Source of the DNA: Xenorhabdus nematophila ATCC 19061
GTDB taxonomy: Bacteria; Pseudomonadota; Gammaproteobacteria; Enterobacterales; Enterobacteriaceae
DNA length: 64,000 nucleotides
Reading direction: 5' to 3'
Assembly: GCF_000252955.1 (NCBI RefSeq)
Contig: NC_014228.1
Span: 3,139,232 to 3,203,231 of the forward strand
Part shown: positions 51,351 through 62,178 of the stretch, piece by piece
Layout of the letters: every line of letters starts with the position of its first letter
How positions within the stretch are numbered: the stretch's first letter is position 1
Notes under the pieces: generated by a model
The model's database searches: none
What the model was told of the DNA's origin: nothing
What the model saw: the letters and a program-made list of their open reading frames with translations, nothing else
Program-made: the position numbers and the translations under genes

Positions 51351-52691
51351 TTAATCGTTACTGGATTCAGTGAATTCTGATTTAGGCTTGTCAGAAGGGG
51401 TACGGCGTTTACCAATGTTTTTGCTGTCGCGATGACGGACTTTTACCCGTTTTTTCTTCGTATCTTCTGTTTTTTTCTTCTCTTTGCGTTTTTCCAGTAC
51501 TTTTTTGGAAGGCTTGTAGCTTTTTTTCTCACTTGGTGCCTTGGTTTGCGGACGAAGTTCATCCACAACGCGTATTTTCATAGGCTCGTTGAGATAGCGG
51601 CTAATTTTACCCAACAGAGGATGATCGTGAGATTCTACCAGAGCAATGGCAGTTCCCTTACGACCAGCGCGGGCAGTACGACCAATCCGATGTAGGTAAA
51701 CATCGGCAGTACGAGGTAAATCGAAGTTAAAAACGTGACTGACGTCTTCAATATCCAATCCACGGGAAGCAACATCGGTTGCGACCAGAACGTTGACTTT
51801 GCCATCATTCAGACGCTTTACCGCGTCAGTACGTTTGGCCTGTACCATTTCTCCTTCCAGGAAAGCGGCTTGAATTCCTGCCTGACTTAACCAATCAGCC
51901 ACTTCACGTACACGCTCACGTTTACGGACAAAAACAATCGATTTTGTCACGTCAGATTTCTGAAGCAGATGACACAGCAAAGCCATTTTATGCTCTAAAG
52001 TATCAGCACGATAGTAAAATTGCTGGATTTTCTTGCGTTCACGGCGAGAAGGTTCTGCGTCGATCTCAACGGGATCGGTTAACAAACGCTCGGCAAAATC
52101 ACGAATAGATTCACCTTCCAATGTTGCGGAAAACAACAATGTTTGTTTGCGCCAGCGAGTTTCACCCGCAATGGTTTCGACGTCGTTGGCAAACCCCATA
52201 TCGAGCATACGATCAGCTTCATCAAGGATCAGGGTTTCCACTGCACGGCAGTCGAAATTTTCTTCTTTGATGTATTGCAGCAGACGCCCGGTCGTTGCGA
52301 CAACAATATCCTGATTCTCACTGAATACTTCTGCGTGATTCATATAAGCAACACCACCCGTAATTGTGGCGATATCCAGATGAGTGTGGGCCGCTAATTC
52401 TTTGGCTTGTTCTGCAACCTGCATTGCCAGTTCACGGGTGGGAGTCAAAATCAGAATGCGTGGTGGCCCTGATTTTTTACGCGGGAAATCCAGCAAATGT
52501 TGTATTGCCGGCAGCAAATAAGCGGCGGTTTTGCCAGTACCAGTGGGTGCTGAGCCAAGTACATCGCGCCCATCCATGGCAGCAGGAATGGCGGCTGCTT
52601 GAATTGCCGTCGGGCGTTCGTAGCCTTTGTCATTCAGTGCATCAAGCAGGGATTCATCAAGTTCGAATTCGGAAAAGTTTGTCGCAGTCAT
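51351..52691 (-). CDS. srmB: ATP-dependent RNA helicase SrmB
   Basis: DEAD-box helicase for early 50S ribosome assembly. 446 residues. Motifs in order: APTGTGKTAAYL, PTRELAMQ, DEAD in LILDEADRMLD, SAT in LLFSATLEG, DVASRGLDIEDV and HRIGRTARAGR; the tail from about 370 is Lys/Arg-rich. Two adjacent ATGs; the second (52691) has AGG eight bases before it and gives MTATNFSEFELDESLLDAL as in E. coli. Divergent from trmN6. Confidence 0.96.
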   Translation of the reverse strand: MTATNFSEFELDESLLDALNDKGYERPTAIQAAAIPAAMDGRDVLGSAPTGTGKTAAYLLPAIQHLLDFPRKKSGPPRILILTPTRELAMQVAEQAKELAAHTHLDIATITGGVAYMNHAEVFSENQDIVVATTGRLLQYIKEENFDCRAVETLILDEADRMLDMGFANDVETIAGETRWRKQTLLFSATLEGESIRDFAERLLTDPVEIDAEPSRRERKKIQQFYYRADTLEHKMALLCHLLQKSDVTKSIVFVRKRERVREVADWLSQAGIQAAFLEGEMVQAKRTDAVKRLNDGKVNVLVATDVASRGLDIEDVSHVFNFDLPRTADVYLHRIGRTARAGRKGTAIALVESHDHPLLGKISRYLNEPMKIRVVDELRPQTKAPSEKKSYKPSKKVLEKRKEKKKTEDTKKKRVKVRHRDSKNIGKRRTPSDKPKSEFTESSND

Positions 52692-52834
52692 CATATACCT
52701 CTATTTGGGCTGCCGATTATAAACAGGTTGGGCACATTCTTCATCTTATAAAAGCATTCAATGAGCAGCTTGCTTTTATCCACAGTCCATAAGATTTATG
52801 CTATGACAAATTTTTATCTCGACAGATATGACTT

Positions 52835-53602
52835 ATGGCATTGATACATAAACCCACTTTGCGCCGTAGTGGCTTTACATTTAAACAGTTTTTTGTTGGG
52901 CATGATAAATGTGCGATGAAAGTTGGAACGGACGGTGTGTTATTGGGTGCTTGGGCGCCAGTATATAACAAGAATAAATGTCTGGATATTGGATGTGGTA
53001 GTGGTTTGATTGCTCTGATGATTGCTCAACGTACAAAAGAGAGTACGGTTATTGATGCAGTAGAATTGGATTCGCTTGCTGCCATGCAGGCGATTGATAA
53101 TGTGCAACAATCGCCTTGGCCTTCCCGTATTACGATACACCAACAAGATATTCATGATTTTACCCAACAACATGTGCAACAAAATGGATTACGGAAAAAC
53201 AGTATCCAATATGATTTGATCATGAGTAATCCTCCATACTTTGAACCTGCCGTTGCCTGTCGGAATGAAGCGCGCAATCAGGCCCGTTATACGGAATCAT
53301 TGACTCATCAGGGATTATTGGAGTGCGCCCGAAAGCTTATTACCTCAACAGGGTTGTTTTGCGTTGTATTGCCTTATGATATTGGCGAGTTTTTTGAAAA
53401 AAGGGCATCAGAACTGGGGTGGTTTACGCATCACCGCGTCAATATTCGTGACAGACAAGATAAACCATTGCACCGTCTGTTATTGGGGTTATCCCTGCAA
53501 CCACAAGATACCCAAGTGTCTGAATTAACGATTCGTGCTTTGGATGGAACATATTCCGATGGTTTCCGTCAGTTAGTAACAGATTTTTACCTGTATTATT
53601 GA
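52835..53602 (+). CDS. trmN6: tRNA1(Val) (adenine37-N6)-methyltransferase TrmN6
   Basis: Methylates A37 of tRNA1(Val) (anticodon UAC). 255 residues. SAM motif I is CLDIGCGSGLIALMI and the catalytic NPPY is in DLIMSNPPYFEPAVACRNEA. In E. coli (YfiC) it also stands next to srmB. Its substrate tRNA is encoded four times at 8856-9616 in this window. In E. coli nadB follows; here it does not. Confidence 0.94.
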   Translation: MALIHKPTLRRSGFTFKQFFVGHDKCAMKVGTDGVLLGAWAPVYNKNKCLDIGCGSGLIALMIAQRTKESTVIDAVELDSLAAMQAIDNVQQSPWPSRITIHQQDIHDFTQQHVQQNGLRKNSIQYDLIMSNPPYFEPAVACRNEARNQARYTESLTHQGLLECARKLITSTGLFCVVLPYDIGEFFEKRASELGWFTHHRVNIRDRQDKPLHRLLLGLSLQPQDTQVSELTIRALDGTYSDGFRQLVTDFYLYY

Positions 53603-53794
53603 TAATGTGAATTAAAATCGCGAGTCCTGTGCAATAGAGACTATGATTTGTACTATATTTACTCGATAGTTTTCTAATTTTTGCGTAGCAATAAATGAAC
53701 ATCATAAACTAAAATAGTTATTCTATTTCAATTAAATGGAATAAAGCTGATACGAAATAACAGGTGGTTGTAATATAAAATTACAGTCAAAGTT

Positions 53795-53821
53795 GAACTT
53801 CACAGTAAATTGATACTCAAA
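53795..53821 (+). promoter_or_regulatory. Candidate sigma-E autoregulated promoter of rpoE
   Basis: GAACTT at 53795 and TCAAA at 53817 with a 16-base spacer fit the sigma-E pattern (GGAACTT-N16-TCTAA) with two mismatches, 86 bases before the rpoE start. E. coli rpoE has such a promoter. Confidence 0.5.
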
Positions 53822-53906
53822 GTCATGCTTGTTCGGGAAAGCAGAACATCATATTGGTTTAATTAAGTATAAATGTGGAGTTTTACCTCAGGAGAGTGAA
53901 CCTCGG

Positions 53907-54482
53907 ATGAGCGAGCAGTTAACGGATCAAATGTTGGTTGAACGGGTCCAAAAGGGCGACCAAAAAGCATTTAATTTGCTGGTTATAAGATACCAGCATA
54001 AAGTGGCGAGTCTAATTGCTCGTTACGTACCTCAAGGCGATGTTCCTGATGTTGCTCAAGAGGCTTTTATCAAGACTTATCGGGCACTTTCTTCTTTCCG
54101 GGGTGATAGTGCTTTTTATACGTGGTTGTATCGTATAGCCGTTAATACTGCGAAGAATTATTTAGTGGCTCAGGGGCGTCGCCCGCCATCCAGCGATTTG
54201 GATGCCAACGATGCGGAAATTTACGATTCATCAAGTTCATTAAAAGAAATTTCGAACCCCGAGAACTTAATGTTGTCTGAAGAGTTGAAGGAAGTGGTTT
54301 TCCGCACAATTGAGTCGCTTCCGGAAGATTTGAGGATAGCAATTACGCTGAGGGAGTTGGATGGATTGAGTTATGAAGAAATAGCCGACATCATGGAGTG
54401 CCCTGTAGGTACGGTTCGTTCAAGAATTTTCCGTGCGAGGGAAGCCATTGATAATAAAGTTCAACCACTAATTCAACAGTAG
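53907..54482 (+). CDS. rpoE: RNA polymerase sigma-E factor
   Basis: ECF sigma factor for envelope stress. 191 residues, starting MSEQLTDQMLVERVQKGDQK as in E. coli; the frame is open upstream, but GGAG and the family start support 53907. Region 2 is DVAQEAFIKTYRALSSFRGD and region 4 ELDGLSYEEIADIMECPVGT. It heads rpoE-rseA-rseB-rseC. Confidence 0.97.
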   Translation: MSEQLTDQMLVERVQKGDQKAFNLLVIRYQHKVASLIARYVPQGDVPDVAQEAFIKTYRALSSFRGDSAFYTWLYRIAVNTAKNYLVAQGRRPPSSDLDANDAEIYDSSSSLKEISNPENLMLSEELKEVVFRTIESLPEDLRIAITLRELDGLSYEEIADIMECPVGTVRSRIFRAREAIDNKVQPLIQQ

Positions 54483-54514
54483 TAGGACAAAACAATATTT
54501 AAGGGTACTTTGGC

Positions 54515-55150
54515 ATGCAAAGAGAGAAACTTTCCGCATTAATGGATGGAGAAGCTCTTGATAGTGAAGTTGTTCATTTGGTCTCCGAAGATACAATCAT
54601 GCAGAAACAGTGGGAAAGATACCACCTTGTTCGTGATGTTCTGCGTGGTGATATAGGAGAAGTGCTGCATTTAGACATTGCGAATCAAGTGGCACAGGCA
54701 ATTGAGAAAGAGCCCGTTCATATTAAGCCAGAAGTAGTTTTAGAATCTCAGCCAAAACCTGAAACATGGTCGAATATGCCGTTTTGGGAAAAAATTCGTC
54801 CATGGGCGAGTCAGATTACACAAGTCGGTATGGCTGCGTGCGTATCTCTGGCTGTTATTATTGGTGTCCAGCAATACAATGGCAGTGATAGTGTTGACGC
54901 AGATACGCAATCTGACGTTCCAGCTTTCAATACATTGCCTGTTATGGGGTCAGCCTCCCCCGTTGGTTTAGCCCCCCCGGTTGATGATGAAGCCTTCGGT
55001 GGGGATTTAAGTATGCAGGTTCGTGAAAGTAATAAACGAATTGATGCAATGTTACAGCAGTATGAACTTGATCGACGCCTTCATACTGAAAAAAATCAGA
55101 AAAATACTCAGGTTAGTCAGCCTCTTGGAGTGCAGGCACAACAACAATAA
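54515..55150 (+). CDS. rseA: Anti-sigma-E factor RseA
   Basis: Inner-membrane protein that holds sigma-E until cleaved by DegS and RseP. 211 residues. Cytoplasmic sigma-binding N-terminus (LSALMDGEALDSEVVHLVSE), one membrane segment about 100-118 (VGMAACVSLAVIIGVQQY), then a periplasmic part with a Gln-rich end. AAGGG precedes the ATG. Its stop overlaps the rseB start by one base. Confidence 0.95.
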   Translation: MQREKLSALMDGEALDSEVVHLVSEDTIMQKQWERYHLVRDVLRGDIGEVLHLDIANQVAQAIEKEPVHIKPEVVLESQPKPETWSNMPFWEKIRPWASQITQVGMAACVSLAVIIGVQQYNGSDSVDADTQSDVPAFNTLPVMGSASPVGLAPPVDDEAFGGDLSMQVRESNKRIDAMLQQYELDRRLHTEKNQKNTQVSQPLGVQAQQQ

Positions 55151-56109
55151 TGAAACGCATTTGGTTTTTCATTTTCTTATTGGCGGGGAGTTTGTTAACT
55201 CCCTTAAAAACTTCGGCGCAGCAAAACAGCGTCGAAGTTTTGTTGCAGGATATGAATAATGCTGTGCAAACACTAAATTATGAGCTTGGTTTCATCAATT
55301 TAGCCCAACAATTTCTTATCCCTCTACGTTACCGTCACGCGATTATTGATGGGCAGACTATTGCTCAAGTCATACAGATGGATGGTTCACGTCGAGAAAT
55401 TATTCAACGCGGTGATCAAATTAGTTATTACGAACCCGGCCTGGATTCATTCAGTTTGCGTGGTCACCAGATTGTTGATTACTTTCCACCGATTATTTTC
55501 GCCGACTTTACCCAATTACAGAAATTTTATCGTTTTATTGATGCGGGGAGTACCCATGTTGGTGATCATCCAGCGCATTTTGTACGTATCATATCGAAGG
55601 ATGAATCCCGCTATAACTATAACCTCCTGATCGATGAAAAAAATCATCTTCCATTGCTCATTGAATTATTAGACGGAGACAATATTACCGTCATTGAGCA
55701 ATTCCGTGTCGTGTCATCAACGGTGAATGATTATATTAAGCAAGAGCTACACGCTATTACTGATTTAAAATTACCGCCTATGTTGCTCATTTCTCCTGCC
55801 GAAAAATTAAAATTTAATTGGAACGTTGGAAAAGTGCCTGAAGGTTTTCAAGAAATTTCCCGTAACAGTCGTAAATTATCTGAGACAGAGTGGTTAGAAT
55901 CCATTATGTACGGTGATGGTTTATTTGATTTTTCTGTCAATGTTGTGAATTCAGGCAAAAAGTCGGTTGATGAGCAACCATTTAGACAAGGCAGACGAAC
56001 GGTTTATACTTTGGCCAGAGGTAAAAATAGTATCACCGTCATTGGCGAACTGCCTTTCGCAACAGCTAAGCGAATTGCAGCAAGTGTGACGTTTACGGGA
56101 GAAAACTGA
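55150..56109 (+). CDS. rseB: Periplasmic sigma-E regulator RseB
   Basis: Periplasmic protein that binds RseA and off-pathway LPS and protects RseA from DegS. 319 residues with a signal peptide (WFFIFLLAGSLLTPLKTSAQ). Family blocks: LLQDMNNAVQTLNYELGFIN and DFTQLQKFYRFIDAG. It overlaps rseA and rseC by one base each (TAATGA type), so translation is coupled. Confidence 0.95.
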   Translation: MKRIWFFIFLLAGSLLTPLKTSAQQNSVEVLLQDMNNAVQTLNYELGFINLAQQFLIPLRYRHAIIDGQTIAQVIQMDGSRREIIQRGDQISYYEPGLDSFSLRGHQIVDYFPPIIFADFTQLQKFYRFIDAGSTHVGDHPAHFVRIISKDESRYNYNLLIDEKNHLPLLIELLDGDNITVIEQFRVVSSTVNDYIKQELHAITDLKLPPMLLISPAEKLKFNWNVGKVPEGFQEISRNSRKLSETEWLESIMYGDGLFDFSVNVVNSGKKSVDEQPFRQGRRTVYTLARGKNSITVIGELPFATAKRIAASVTFTGEN

Positions 56110-56573
56110 TGGTTAAAGAATGGGCAACGGTTGTCCGTTGGCAAAAAGGTCGCGCGTTACTGCGCTATGGTTCATCTCCAGGTTGTGGAAGTTGTAAGGC
56201 TAACACGAATTGTGGTTCCTATTTACTGGAAAAAATAGGGCCAGAAAATATTCATCAGTTGGAATTGGACGTCTCCCAACCTCTTCAACCCGGCCAAAAA
56301 GTCGAAGTGGGTATTCCTGAAAGTAGTTTATTACGCTCGGCAATGTTGGTTTATTTAACCCCATTGTTGGGGTTGTTTTTGGGGGGAGCACTTTTACAAT
56401 CGTGGACGATTGATCAGTTATGGGTATGTTTAGGCGGAATTGGCGGGGGATTCGCTGGTTTCTTTATCGCCCGCAAGATTGCCGCGTATTGGGATACCTT
56501 ACAGGCTTATCAGCCAGTTGTGTTACAAATTGGTTTACCTCCTGATGCGATTAAGGTTCTACAGCAAGAATAA
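56109..56573 (+). CDS. rseC: RseC, sigma-E locus membrane protein
   Basis: 154 residues, two membrane segments (about 80-97 and 104-122). The N-terminal cysteine cluster CGSCKANTNCGS may bind an iron-sulfur cluster. RseC relatives act in electron transfer and SoxR reduction. Last gene of the rpoE operon. The 211-bp gap to lepA contains no supported gene. Confidence 0.93.
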   Translation: MVKEWATVVRWQKGRALLRYGSSPGCGSCKANTNCGSYLLEKIGPENIHQLELDVSQPLQPGQKVEVGIPESSLLRSAMLVYLTPLLGLFLGGALLQSWTIDQLWVCLGGIGGGFAGFFIARKIAAYWDTLQAYQPVVLQIGLPPDAIKVLQQE

Positions 56574-56784
56574 TCTGTTTTACCATACGCGTTTTAATTC
56601 TATTTGTCGGGCTGAAAACAACAGGGTCATACTGAAAACCACAGGCATGATTAGGTTTTCACGGGTTTGGCATGTAGAATACAGCTCCTCAGGCCAGTGG
56701 CCGAATTATAAACTGTCGCTTTATGTCCATCAGTGTGTCCATAGGCGAATGATTCAGAAATATTAAGGCAAAAAAGATTTAATA

Positions 56785-58581
56785 ATGAAGCAAATACGAA
56801 ATTTCTCCATTATCGCCCACATTGACCACGGTAAGTCCACATTATCTGACCGAATTATTCAAATCTGTGGGGGACTGTCAGATCGCGAAATGGCAGCACA
56901 AGTACTGGATTCAATGGATCTTGAGCGTGAACGTGGCATCACTATCAAGGCACAAAGTGTGACTCTCGATTACAAAGCAACTGACGGTCAGGTCTATCAA
57001 TTAAACTTTATCGATACACCGGGGCATGTTGACTTTTCTTATGAAGTTTCCCGCTCTCTGGCTGCTTGTGAAGGTGCTTTGTTGGTTGTTGATGCTGGTC
57101 AGGGCGTGGAAGCCCAGACGCTGGCTAACTGTTATACCGCGATTGAAATGGATTTGGAAGTTGTTCCCGTTCTGAACAAAATTGACCTTCCCGCTGCTGA
57201 ACCAGAGCGTGTTGCAGAAGAGATTGAGGATATTGTTGGTATTGATGCCTCAGATGCTGTTCGTTGTTCTGCTAAAACAGGTGTAGGGGTGCAGGATGTC
57301 ATTGAACGTCTGGTGAAAGAGATCCCGGCACCGGAAGGCGATCCTAATGCGCCATTGCAGGCTTTGATTATTGACTCATGGTTTGACAATTATCTTGGTG
57401 TTGTTTCACTTATCCGTGTTAAGAATGGTACCTTGCGCAAGGGTGACAAAATCAAGGTAATGAGTACAGGGCAGGTATATAACGCTGACCGTCTGGGTAT
57501 TTTCACACCTAAGCGTATCGATCGTGATGTGCTGAATTGTGGTGAAGTGGGTTGGTTAGTTTGTGCTATCAAAGATATTTTGGGAGCACCTGTTGGGGAT
57601 ACCCTGACCACCGCGCGTCAACCCGCAGAAAAAGCCCTGCCGGGTTTTAAAAAGGTTAAGCCACAGGTTTATGCGGGTTTGTTCCCGATCAGTTCTGATG
57701 ACTATGAAGCATTTCGTGATGCGCTGGGTAAACTGAGCTTAAACGACGCTTCATTATTCTATGAACCAGAAAGTTCGACGGCATTGGGTTTTGGTTTCCG
57801 TTGTGGCTTCCTTGGCTTGCTGCACATGGAAATTATCCAGGAACGTCTGGAACGTGAATATGATCTCGATTTAATTACAACGGCTCCAACAGTTGTTTAT
57901 GAAGTTGAGACAACCAGTGGTGATATTATTTATGTGGATAGCCCATCCAAGTTACCGGCATTAAATAATATTAATGAATTACGTGAACCTATTGCTGAAT
58001 GTCATATGTTGCTGCCTAAGGAATACCTTGGCAATGTGATTACACTCTGCATAGAAAAACGCGGTGTCCAGACGAATATGGTTTATCACGGTAATCAGGT
58101 TGCGCTGACTTATGAAATTCCGATGGCTGAAGTGGTCTTGGATTTCTTTGACCGCTTGAAATCCACATCTCGTGGTTATGCGTCTCTGGATTATAATTTT
58201 ACCCGCTTCCAGAACTCAGACATGGTACGTGTGGATGTCCTGATTAACGGTGAGCGTGTTGATGCGCTGGCTTTGATTACCCATCGTGACAACTCGCAAT
58301 ATCGTGGGCGTGAGCTGGTGGAAAAAATGAAAGAATTGATCCCGCGTCAGCAATTCGACATTGCAATTCAGGCCGCCATAGGAACTCACATTATTGCGCG
58401 TGCTACCGTTAAGCAATTACGTAAAAACGTACTTGCAAAATGTTATGGTGGTGACGTCAGCCGTAAGAAAAAGCTATTGCAGAAGCAGAAAGAAGGTAAA
58501 AAACGCATGAAGCAGGTAGGGAATGTTGAACTACCGCAGGAAGCCTTCTTAGCAATTCTGCATGTTGGAAAAGATAACTAA
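56785..58581 (+). CDS. lepA: Elongation factor 4 (LepA)
   Basis: Ribosome-associated GTPase that acts in translation fidelity or initiation. 598 residues. G1 is [15 protein letters not shown]3 [12 protein letters not shown]4 NKIDLP. LepA-specific C-terminus: [20 protein letters not shown]. lepB follows after 20 bases, one operon. Confidence 0.97.
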   Translation: MKQIRNFSIIAHIDHGKSTLSDRIIQICGGLSDREMAAQVLDSMDLERERGITIKAQSVTLDYKATDGQVYQLNFIDTPGHVDFSYEVSRSLAACEGALLVVDAGQGVEAQTLANCYTAIEMDLEVVPVLNKIDLPAAEPERVAEEIEDIVGIDASDAVRCSAKTGVGVQDVIERLVKEIPAPEGDPNAPLQALIIDSWFDNYLGVVSLIRVKNGTLRKGDKIKVMSTGQVYNADRLGIFTPKRIDRDVLNCGEVGWLVCAIKDILGAPVGDTLTTARQPAEKALPGFKKVKPQVYAGLFPISSDDYEAFRDALGKLSLNDASLFYEPESSTALGFGFRCGFLGLLHMEIIQERLEREYDLDLITTAPTVVYEVETTSGDIIYVDSPSKLPALNNINELREPIAECHMLLPKEYLGNVITLCIEKRGVQTNMVYHGNQVALTYEIPMAEVVLDFFDRLKSTSRGYASLDYNFTRFQNSDMVRVDVLINGERVDALALITHRDNSQYRGRELVEKMKELIPRQQFDIAIQAAIGTHIIARATVKQLRKNVLAKCYGGDVSRKKKLLQKQKEGKKRMKQVGNVELPQEAFLAILHVGKDN

Positions 58582-58601
58582 CAAGGTCGTAAGGAATTTA
58601 A

Positions 58602-59573
58602 ATGGCTAACACTTTTGCCTTGATCTTAACGCTAGCAACGTTAATTACCGGAATCTTCTGGTGTATCGAGCGATTTAAACTTGCCCCTGGTCGTAAGAAG
58701 AAACTTGCTGATCTTCAAGAACAGGTAGCAGGTGCGGAAGCTCAGGAAGCTTTGGCTAAGGATCTTAATAAACCATCATGGTTTGATACAATTGCATCTG
58801 TTTTTCCGGTGTTAGCCATTGTTCTGGTTTTACGCTCTTTTATTTATGAACCTTTTCAGATCCCTTCAGGCTCAATGATGCCGACATTGCTCATTGGGGA
58901 TTTCATTCTGGTGGAAAAATTTGCCTATGGTTTGAAAGATCCGATTACGCAAACAACCTTAATCAAAACAGGTGAACCCAAGCGGGGTGATATTGCCGTT
59001 TTTAAATACCCTGATAACCCAAGTATGGATTTTGTAAAACGGGTGATTGGTCTGCCTGGAGACAAGATTGTCTACAACTATCTGAAAAAAGAACTTCAGG
59101 TTTTCCCAGGTTGTGGTTGGGCTATGCAATGTAAGGGTGATTTACCTGTCACTTATCGGAATGTATTCCCAAGTGAATGGACTCTCAAAGAAGATATAAC
59201 ACCAGCAGGCATTCGGATTAATGGTGTTTATCCGCTCCCTCTTGATGAGCCAGTAGGACCATATACTGTTCGCCAAGAAGAACGTATCGAAAACTTAGGT
59301 GATTTGTCACATCATATTTTGACGATACCCGGGGCACTCAATATACCTGTTTATTCCCAGCCAGGATTGCCAACGGGAACTTGGATTGTGCCTAAAGGGG
59401 AATATTTTATGATGGGTGATAATCGTGATAATAGTTCAGATAGCCGTATATGGGGATTAGTACCGGAGAAAAATCTCGTCGGGCGCGCTACAGCCATCTG
59501 GATGAGCTTTGAAAAGCAGGAAGGTGAGTGGCCTACGGGTGTTCGTTTGGGTCGAATTGGTGGCATTCACTAA
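58602..59573 (+). CDS. lepB: Signal peptidase I
   Basis: Inner-membrane protease that cuts signal peptides. 323 residues. Two N-terminal membrane segments (about 2-22 and 63-80). The catalytic Ser91 lies in QIPSGSMMPTLLIGD and the Lys in YPDNPSMDFVKRVIGLPGD. Box E is GDNRDNSSDSRIWG. Operon with lepA. Confidence 0.97.
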   Translation: MANTFALILTLATLITGIFWCIERFKLAPGRKKKLADLQEQVAGAEAQEALAKDLNKPSWFDTIASVFPVLAIVLVLRSFIYEPFQIPSGSMMPTLLIGDFILVEKFAYGLKDPITQTTLIKTGEPKRGDIAVFKYPDNPSMDFVKRVIGLPGDKIVYNYLKKELQVFPGCGWAMQCKGDLPVTYRNVFPSEWTLKEDITPAGIRINGVYPLPLDEPVGPYTVRQEERIENLGDLSHHILTIPGALNIPVYSQPGLPTGTWIVPKGEYFMMGDNRDNSSDSRIWGLVPEKNLVGRATAIWMSFEKQEGEWPTGVRLGRIGGIH

Positions 59574-59640
59574 TATTTATATATTAGCGAAGCATTAATT
59601 TATCCCACAGTGTAGAATATTCTTTCAAACGAGATGACTG

Positions 59641-59670
59641 GCTTCCTATGGTAATGACATTTTAGGAAGC
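59641..59670 (+). promoter_or_regulatory. Hairpin in the rnc leader
   Basis: GCTTCCTA/TAGGAAGC, loop of 14, 110 bases before rnc. In E. coli the rnc leader forms a stem cut by RNase III for autoregulation; this may be the counterpart. The rest of the 207-bp lepB-rnc gap has no gene. Confidence 0.45.
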
Positions 59671-59780
59671 TAGTGCAAACGCAACAGTTTTGTAAAGCAT
59701 ACCGTAATATCTCTCGGCATTGTTTCACAGGTCTGTTGCGTGTGCTTTTATTTGATGAATTCTAACTGAATTGGTAGCAC

Positions 59781-60461
59781 ATGAACGCCATACTAACAAA
59801 CCGGTTACAACATAAGCTAGGATATACCTTTACACAGCACGATTTATTGCTCCAAGCGTTAACTCACCGCAGCGCTAGCAGCAAACATAACGAACGTCTG
59901 GAATTTCTCGGCGACTCTATTCTGAGTTTTGTCATTGCAAATGCGCTTTATCACCGTTTTCCCCGTGTTGATGAAGGGGATATGAGCCGTATGCGGGCAA
60001 CATTGGTACGTGGTAATACACTTGCAGAATTGGCCAGAGAATTTGAGTTAGGTGAATGTCTTCGTCTGGGACCGGGGGAGTTAAAAAGTGGAGGGCATCG
60101 CAGAGAATCCATTTTAGCGGATAGCATCGAGGCTTTAATTGGCGCTATATTTCTTGATAGTGATATTCAGACAATCGAAAAGATTATCCTGAATTGGTAT
60201 GAAACTCGTTTGAATGAAATTAGCCCCGGCGATAAACAAAAAGATCCCAAAACACGTTTACAAGAATATTTGCAAGGGCGTCATTTGCCGTTGCCAACAT
60301 ATCTGGTTGTTCAAGTTCGTGGGGAAGCACACGATCAGGAATTTACAATTCACTGTCAGGTCAGTGGATTTGAACAACCTGTCAGAGGAGTAGGTTCCAG
60401 TCGCCGCAAGGCAGAGCAGGCGGCTGCGGAACAAGCATTAAAACAACTGGAGCTTGAATGA
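59781..60461 (+). CDS. rnc: Ribonuclease III
   Basis: Cuts double-stranded RNA, including rRNA precursors. 226 residues. Signature [20 protein letters not shown] with the metal-binding acidic residues, second acidic cluster in [16 protein letters not shown], then the dsRNA-binding domain ([20 protein letters not shown]). It overlaps era by four bases (ATGA). Confidence 0.97.
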   Translation: MNAILTNRLQHKLGYTFTQHDLLLQALTHRSASSKHNERLEFLGDSILSFVIANALYHRFPRVDEGDMSRMRATLVRGNTLAELAREFELGECLRLGPGELKSGGHRRESILADSIEALIGAIFLDSDIQTIEKIILNWYETRLNEISPGDKQKDPKTRLQEYLQGRHLPLPTYLVVQVRGEAHDQEFTIHCQVSGFEQPVRGVGSSRRKAEQAAAEQALKQLELE

Positions 60462-61363
60462 GCGAAGAAACAAACTATTGCGGATTTGTTGCAATAGTCG
60501 GACGCCCTAATGTCGGTAAATCGACTTTACTGAATCAATTATTGGGTCAGAAAGTATCTATTACTTCCCGTAAACCTCAAACGACGCGGCATCGCATCAT
60601 GGGTATCCATACGAAAGGGGCTTACCAAACTATCTATGTAGATACACCGGGTCTGCATATTGAAGAAAAACGCGCGATCAACCGTTTGATGAACCGTGCG
60701 GCAAGCAGCTCTATCGGTGATGTCGAACTGGTTATCTTTGTTGTGGAAGGGACGCACTGGACACCCGATGATGAAATGGTGGTGAATAAGTTGCGTAACT
60801 TACGTTGCCCTGTCTTGCTGGCTATCAATAAAGTCGACAATGTGACGGATAAAACCATTCTTCTGCCACACATTGGCTTTCTTAGCCAGCAGATGAATTT
60901 CATTGATGTTGTGCCGATCAGCGCAGAAAAAGGCATGAATGTTGATACTATTGCCAAACTTGTGCGTGAACATATGCCACAGGCAGATCATCATTTCCCG
61001 GAAGATTACATCACTGATCGTTCACAACGTTTTATGGCCTCAGAAATCATCCGTGAAAAACTGATGCGTTTTCTGGGTGATGAACTGCCCTATTCCGTCA
61101 CGGTGGAAATTGAACAATTTGTTTCCAACGAACGTGGTGGTTATACCATCCACGGTTTGATTCTGGTCGAGCGTGATGGTCAGAAGAAAATGGTTATTGG
61201 TAATAAAGGCAGTAAAATCAAGACGATTGGTACAGAAGCCCGTCAGGATATGGAAAGGCTGTTTGATGCCAAAGTCCATTTGGAATTGTGGGTAAAAGTG
61301 AAAGCGGGTTGGGCCGATGATGAACGAGCGCTAAGAAGCCTCGGTTACATTGACGATTTATAA
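60458..61363 (+). CDS. era: GTPase Era
   Basis: Ribosome-assembly GTPase that binds the 3' end of 16S rRNA. 301 residues. G1 [15 protein letters not shown]3 DTPGLH, G4 NKVD, and the KH domain ending [20 protein letters not shown]. It is translationally coupled to rnc; recO follows after nine bases. Confidence 0.97.
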   Translation: MSEETNYCGFVAIVGRPNVGKSTLLNQLLGQKVSITSRKPQTTRHRIMGIHTKGAYQTIYVDTPGLHIEEKRAINRLMNRAASSSIGDVELVIFVVEGTHWTPDDEMVVNKLRNLRCPVLLAINKVDNVTDKTILLPHIGFLSQQMNFIDVVPISAEKGMNVDTIAKLVREHMPQADHHFPEDYITDRSQRFMASEIIREKLMRFLGDELPYSVTVEIEQFVSNERGGYTIHGLILVERDGQKKMVIGNKGSKIKTIGTEARQDMERLFDAKVHLELWVKVKAGWADDERALRSLGYIDDL

Positions 61364-61372
61364 GGTAGATGT

Positions 61373-62110
61373 GTGGACGGCTGGCAGAGAGCCTTTGTGC
61401 TTCATGGGCGCCCTTACAGTGAAACCAGTTTGTTGCTGGATTTTTTTACTGAAAATGAGGGGCGGGTACGTGTTTTAGCAAAAGGCGTGCGCAGCCGTCG
61501 TTCCCACCTAAAAGGTTGCTTACAACCTTTCACCCCGTTACTCATTCGCTGGAGTGGGCGGGGTGAAATCAAAACATTAAGAGATGCAGAGCCTATTTCA
61601 TTGGCTCTTCCTCTAGCGGGAAGCGTACTTTACAGTGGCTTGTACGTGAATGAACTTCTATCCAGAGTGCTTGAGCAAGGAACCGCATATCCTGCGCTTT
61701 TTTTCGATTATCTGCAATGTTTACAAGCGCTTGCCGCGAGTGATCGCACGCCAGAGTATGCTTTGCGCCGTTTTGAATTAGCCTTACTAACCAGCATAGG
61801 ATACGGCGTGGATTATCTTCACTGCGCAGGCAGTGGTGAATCTGTCACCGATACAATGACTTATCGTTATCGTGAAGAAAAAGGGTTTATCGCAAGCCTG
61901 ATTATCGATAACTACAGTTTTACGGGTTATGAGTTAAAGGCATTGTCGCTCGGTGAGTTTCCTGACGGTGTCACCTTGAAAGCGGCCAAACGCTTTATCC
62001 GCATTGCATTGAAGCCATATTTAGGAGGAAAGCCACTAAAAAGCCGTGAACTATTTCGTCAATTCGTGCGTAAGAAAACTGATAATCCCAACAAAAAAAA
62101 TGAAAACTAA
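61373..62110 (+). CDS. recO: DNA repair protein RecO
   Basis: Recombination mediator that works with RecR to load RecA. 245 residues, starting at GTG 61373 ([17 protein letters not shown]); AAGG lies nine bases upstream. OB-fold N-terminus, then [18 protein letters not shown]. The family zinc cysteines are absent, as in E. coli. Third gene of rnc-era-recO. Confidence 0.95.
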   Translation: MDGWQRAFVLHGRPYSETSLLLDFFTENEGRVRVLAKGVRSRRSHLKGCLQPFTPLLIRWSGRGEIKTLRDAEPISLALPLAGSVLYSGLYVNELLSRVLEQGTAYPALFFDYLQCLQALAASDRTPEYALRRFELALLTSIGYGVDYLHCAGSGESVTDTMTYRYREEKGFIASLIIDNYSFTGYELKALSLGEFPDGVTLKAAKRFIRIALKPYLGGKPLKSRELFRQFVRKKTDNPNKKNEN

Positions 62111-62178
62111 AGAAAGTCAAATCTCTACAATAAAGTGTGTAGACTTGGCTTAATTTTATATTATAGCAGGAGCTAGAA

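Noticed and set aside
56440..56766. 108-codon ORF between rseC and lepA
   Set aside because: Overlaps rseC in another frame and has no ribosome site or recognisable motif.
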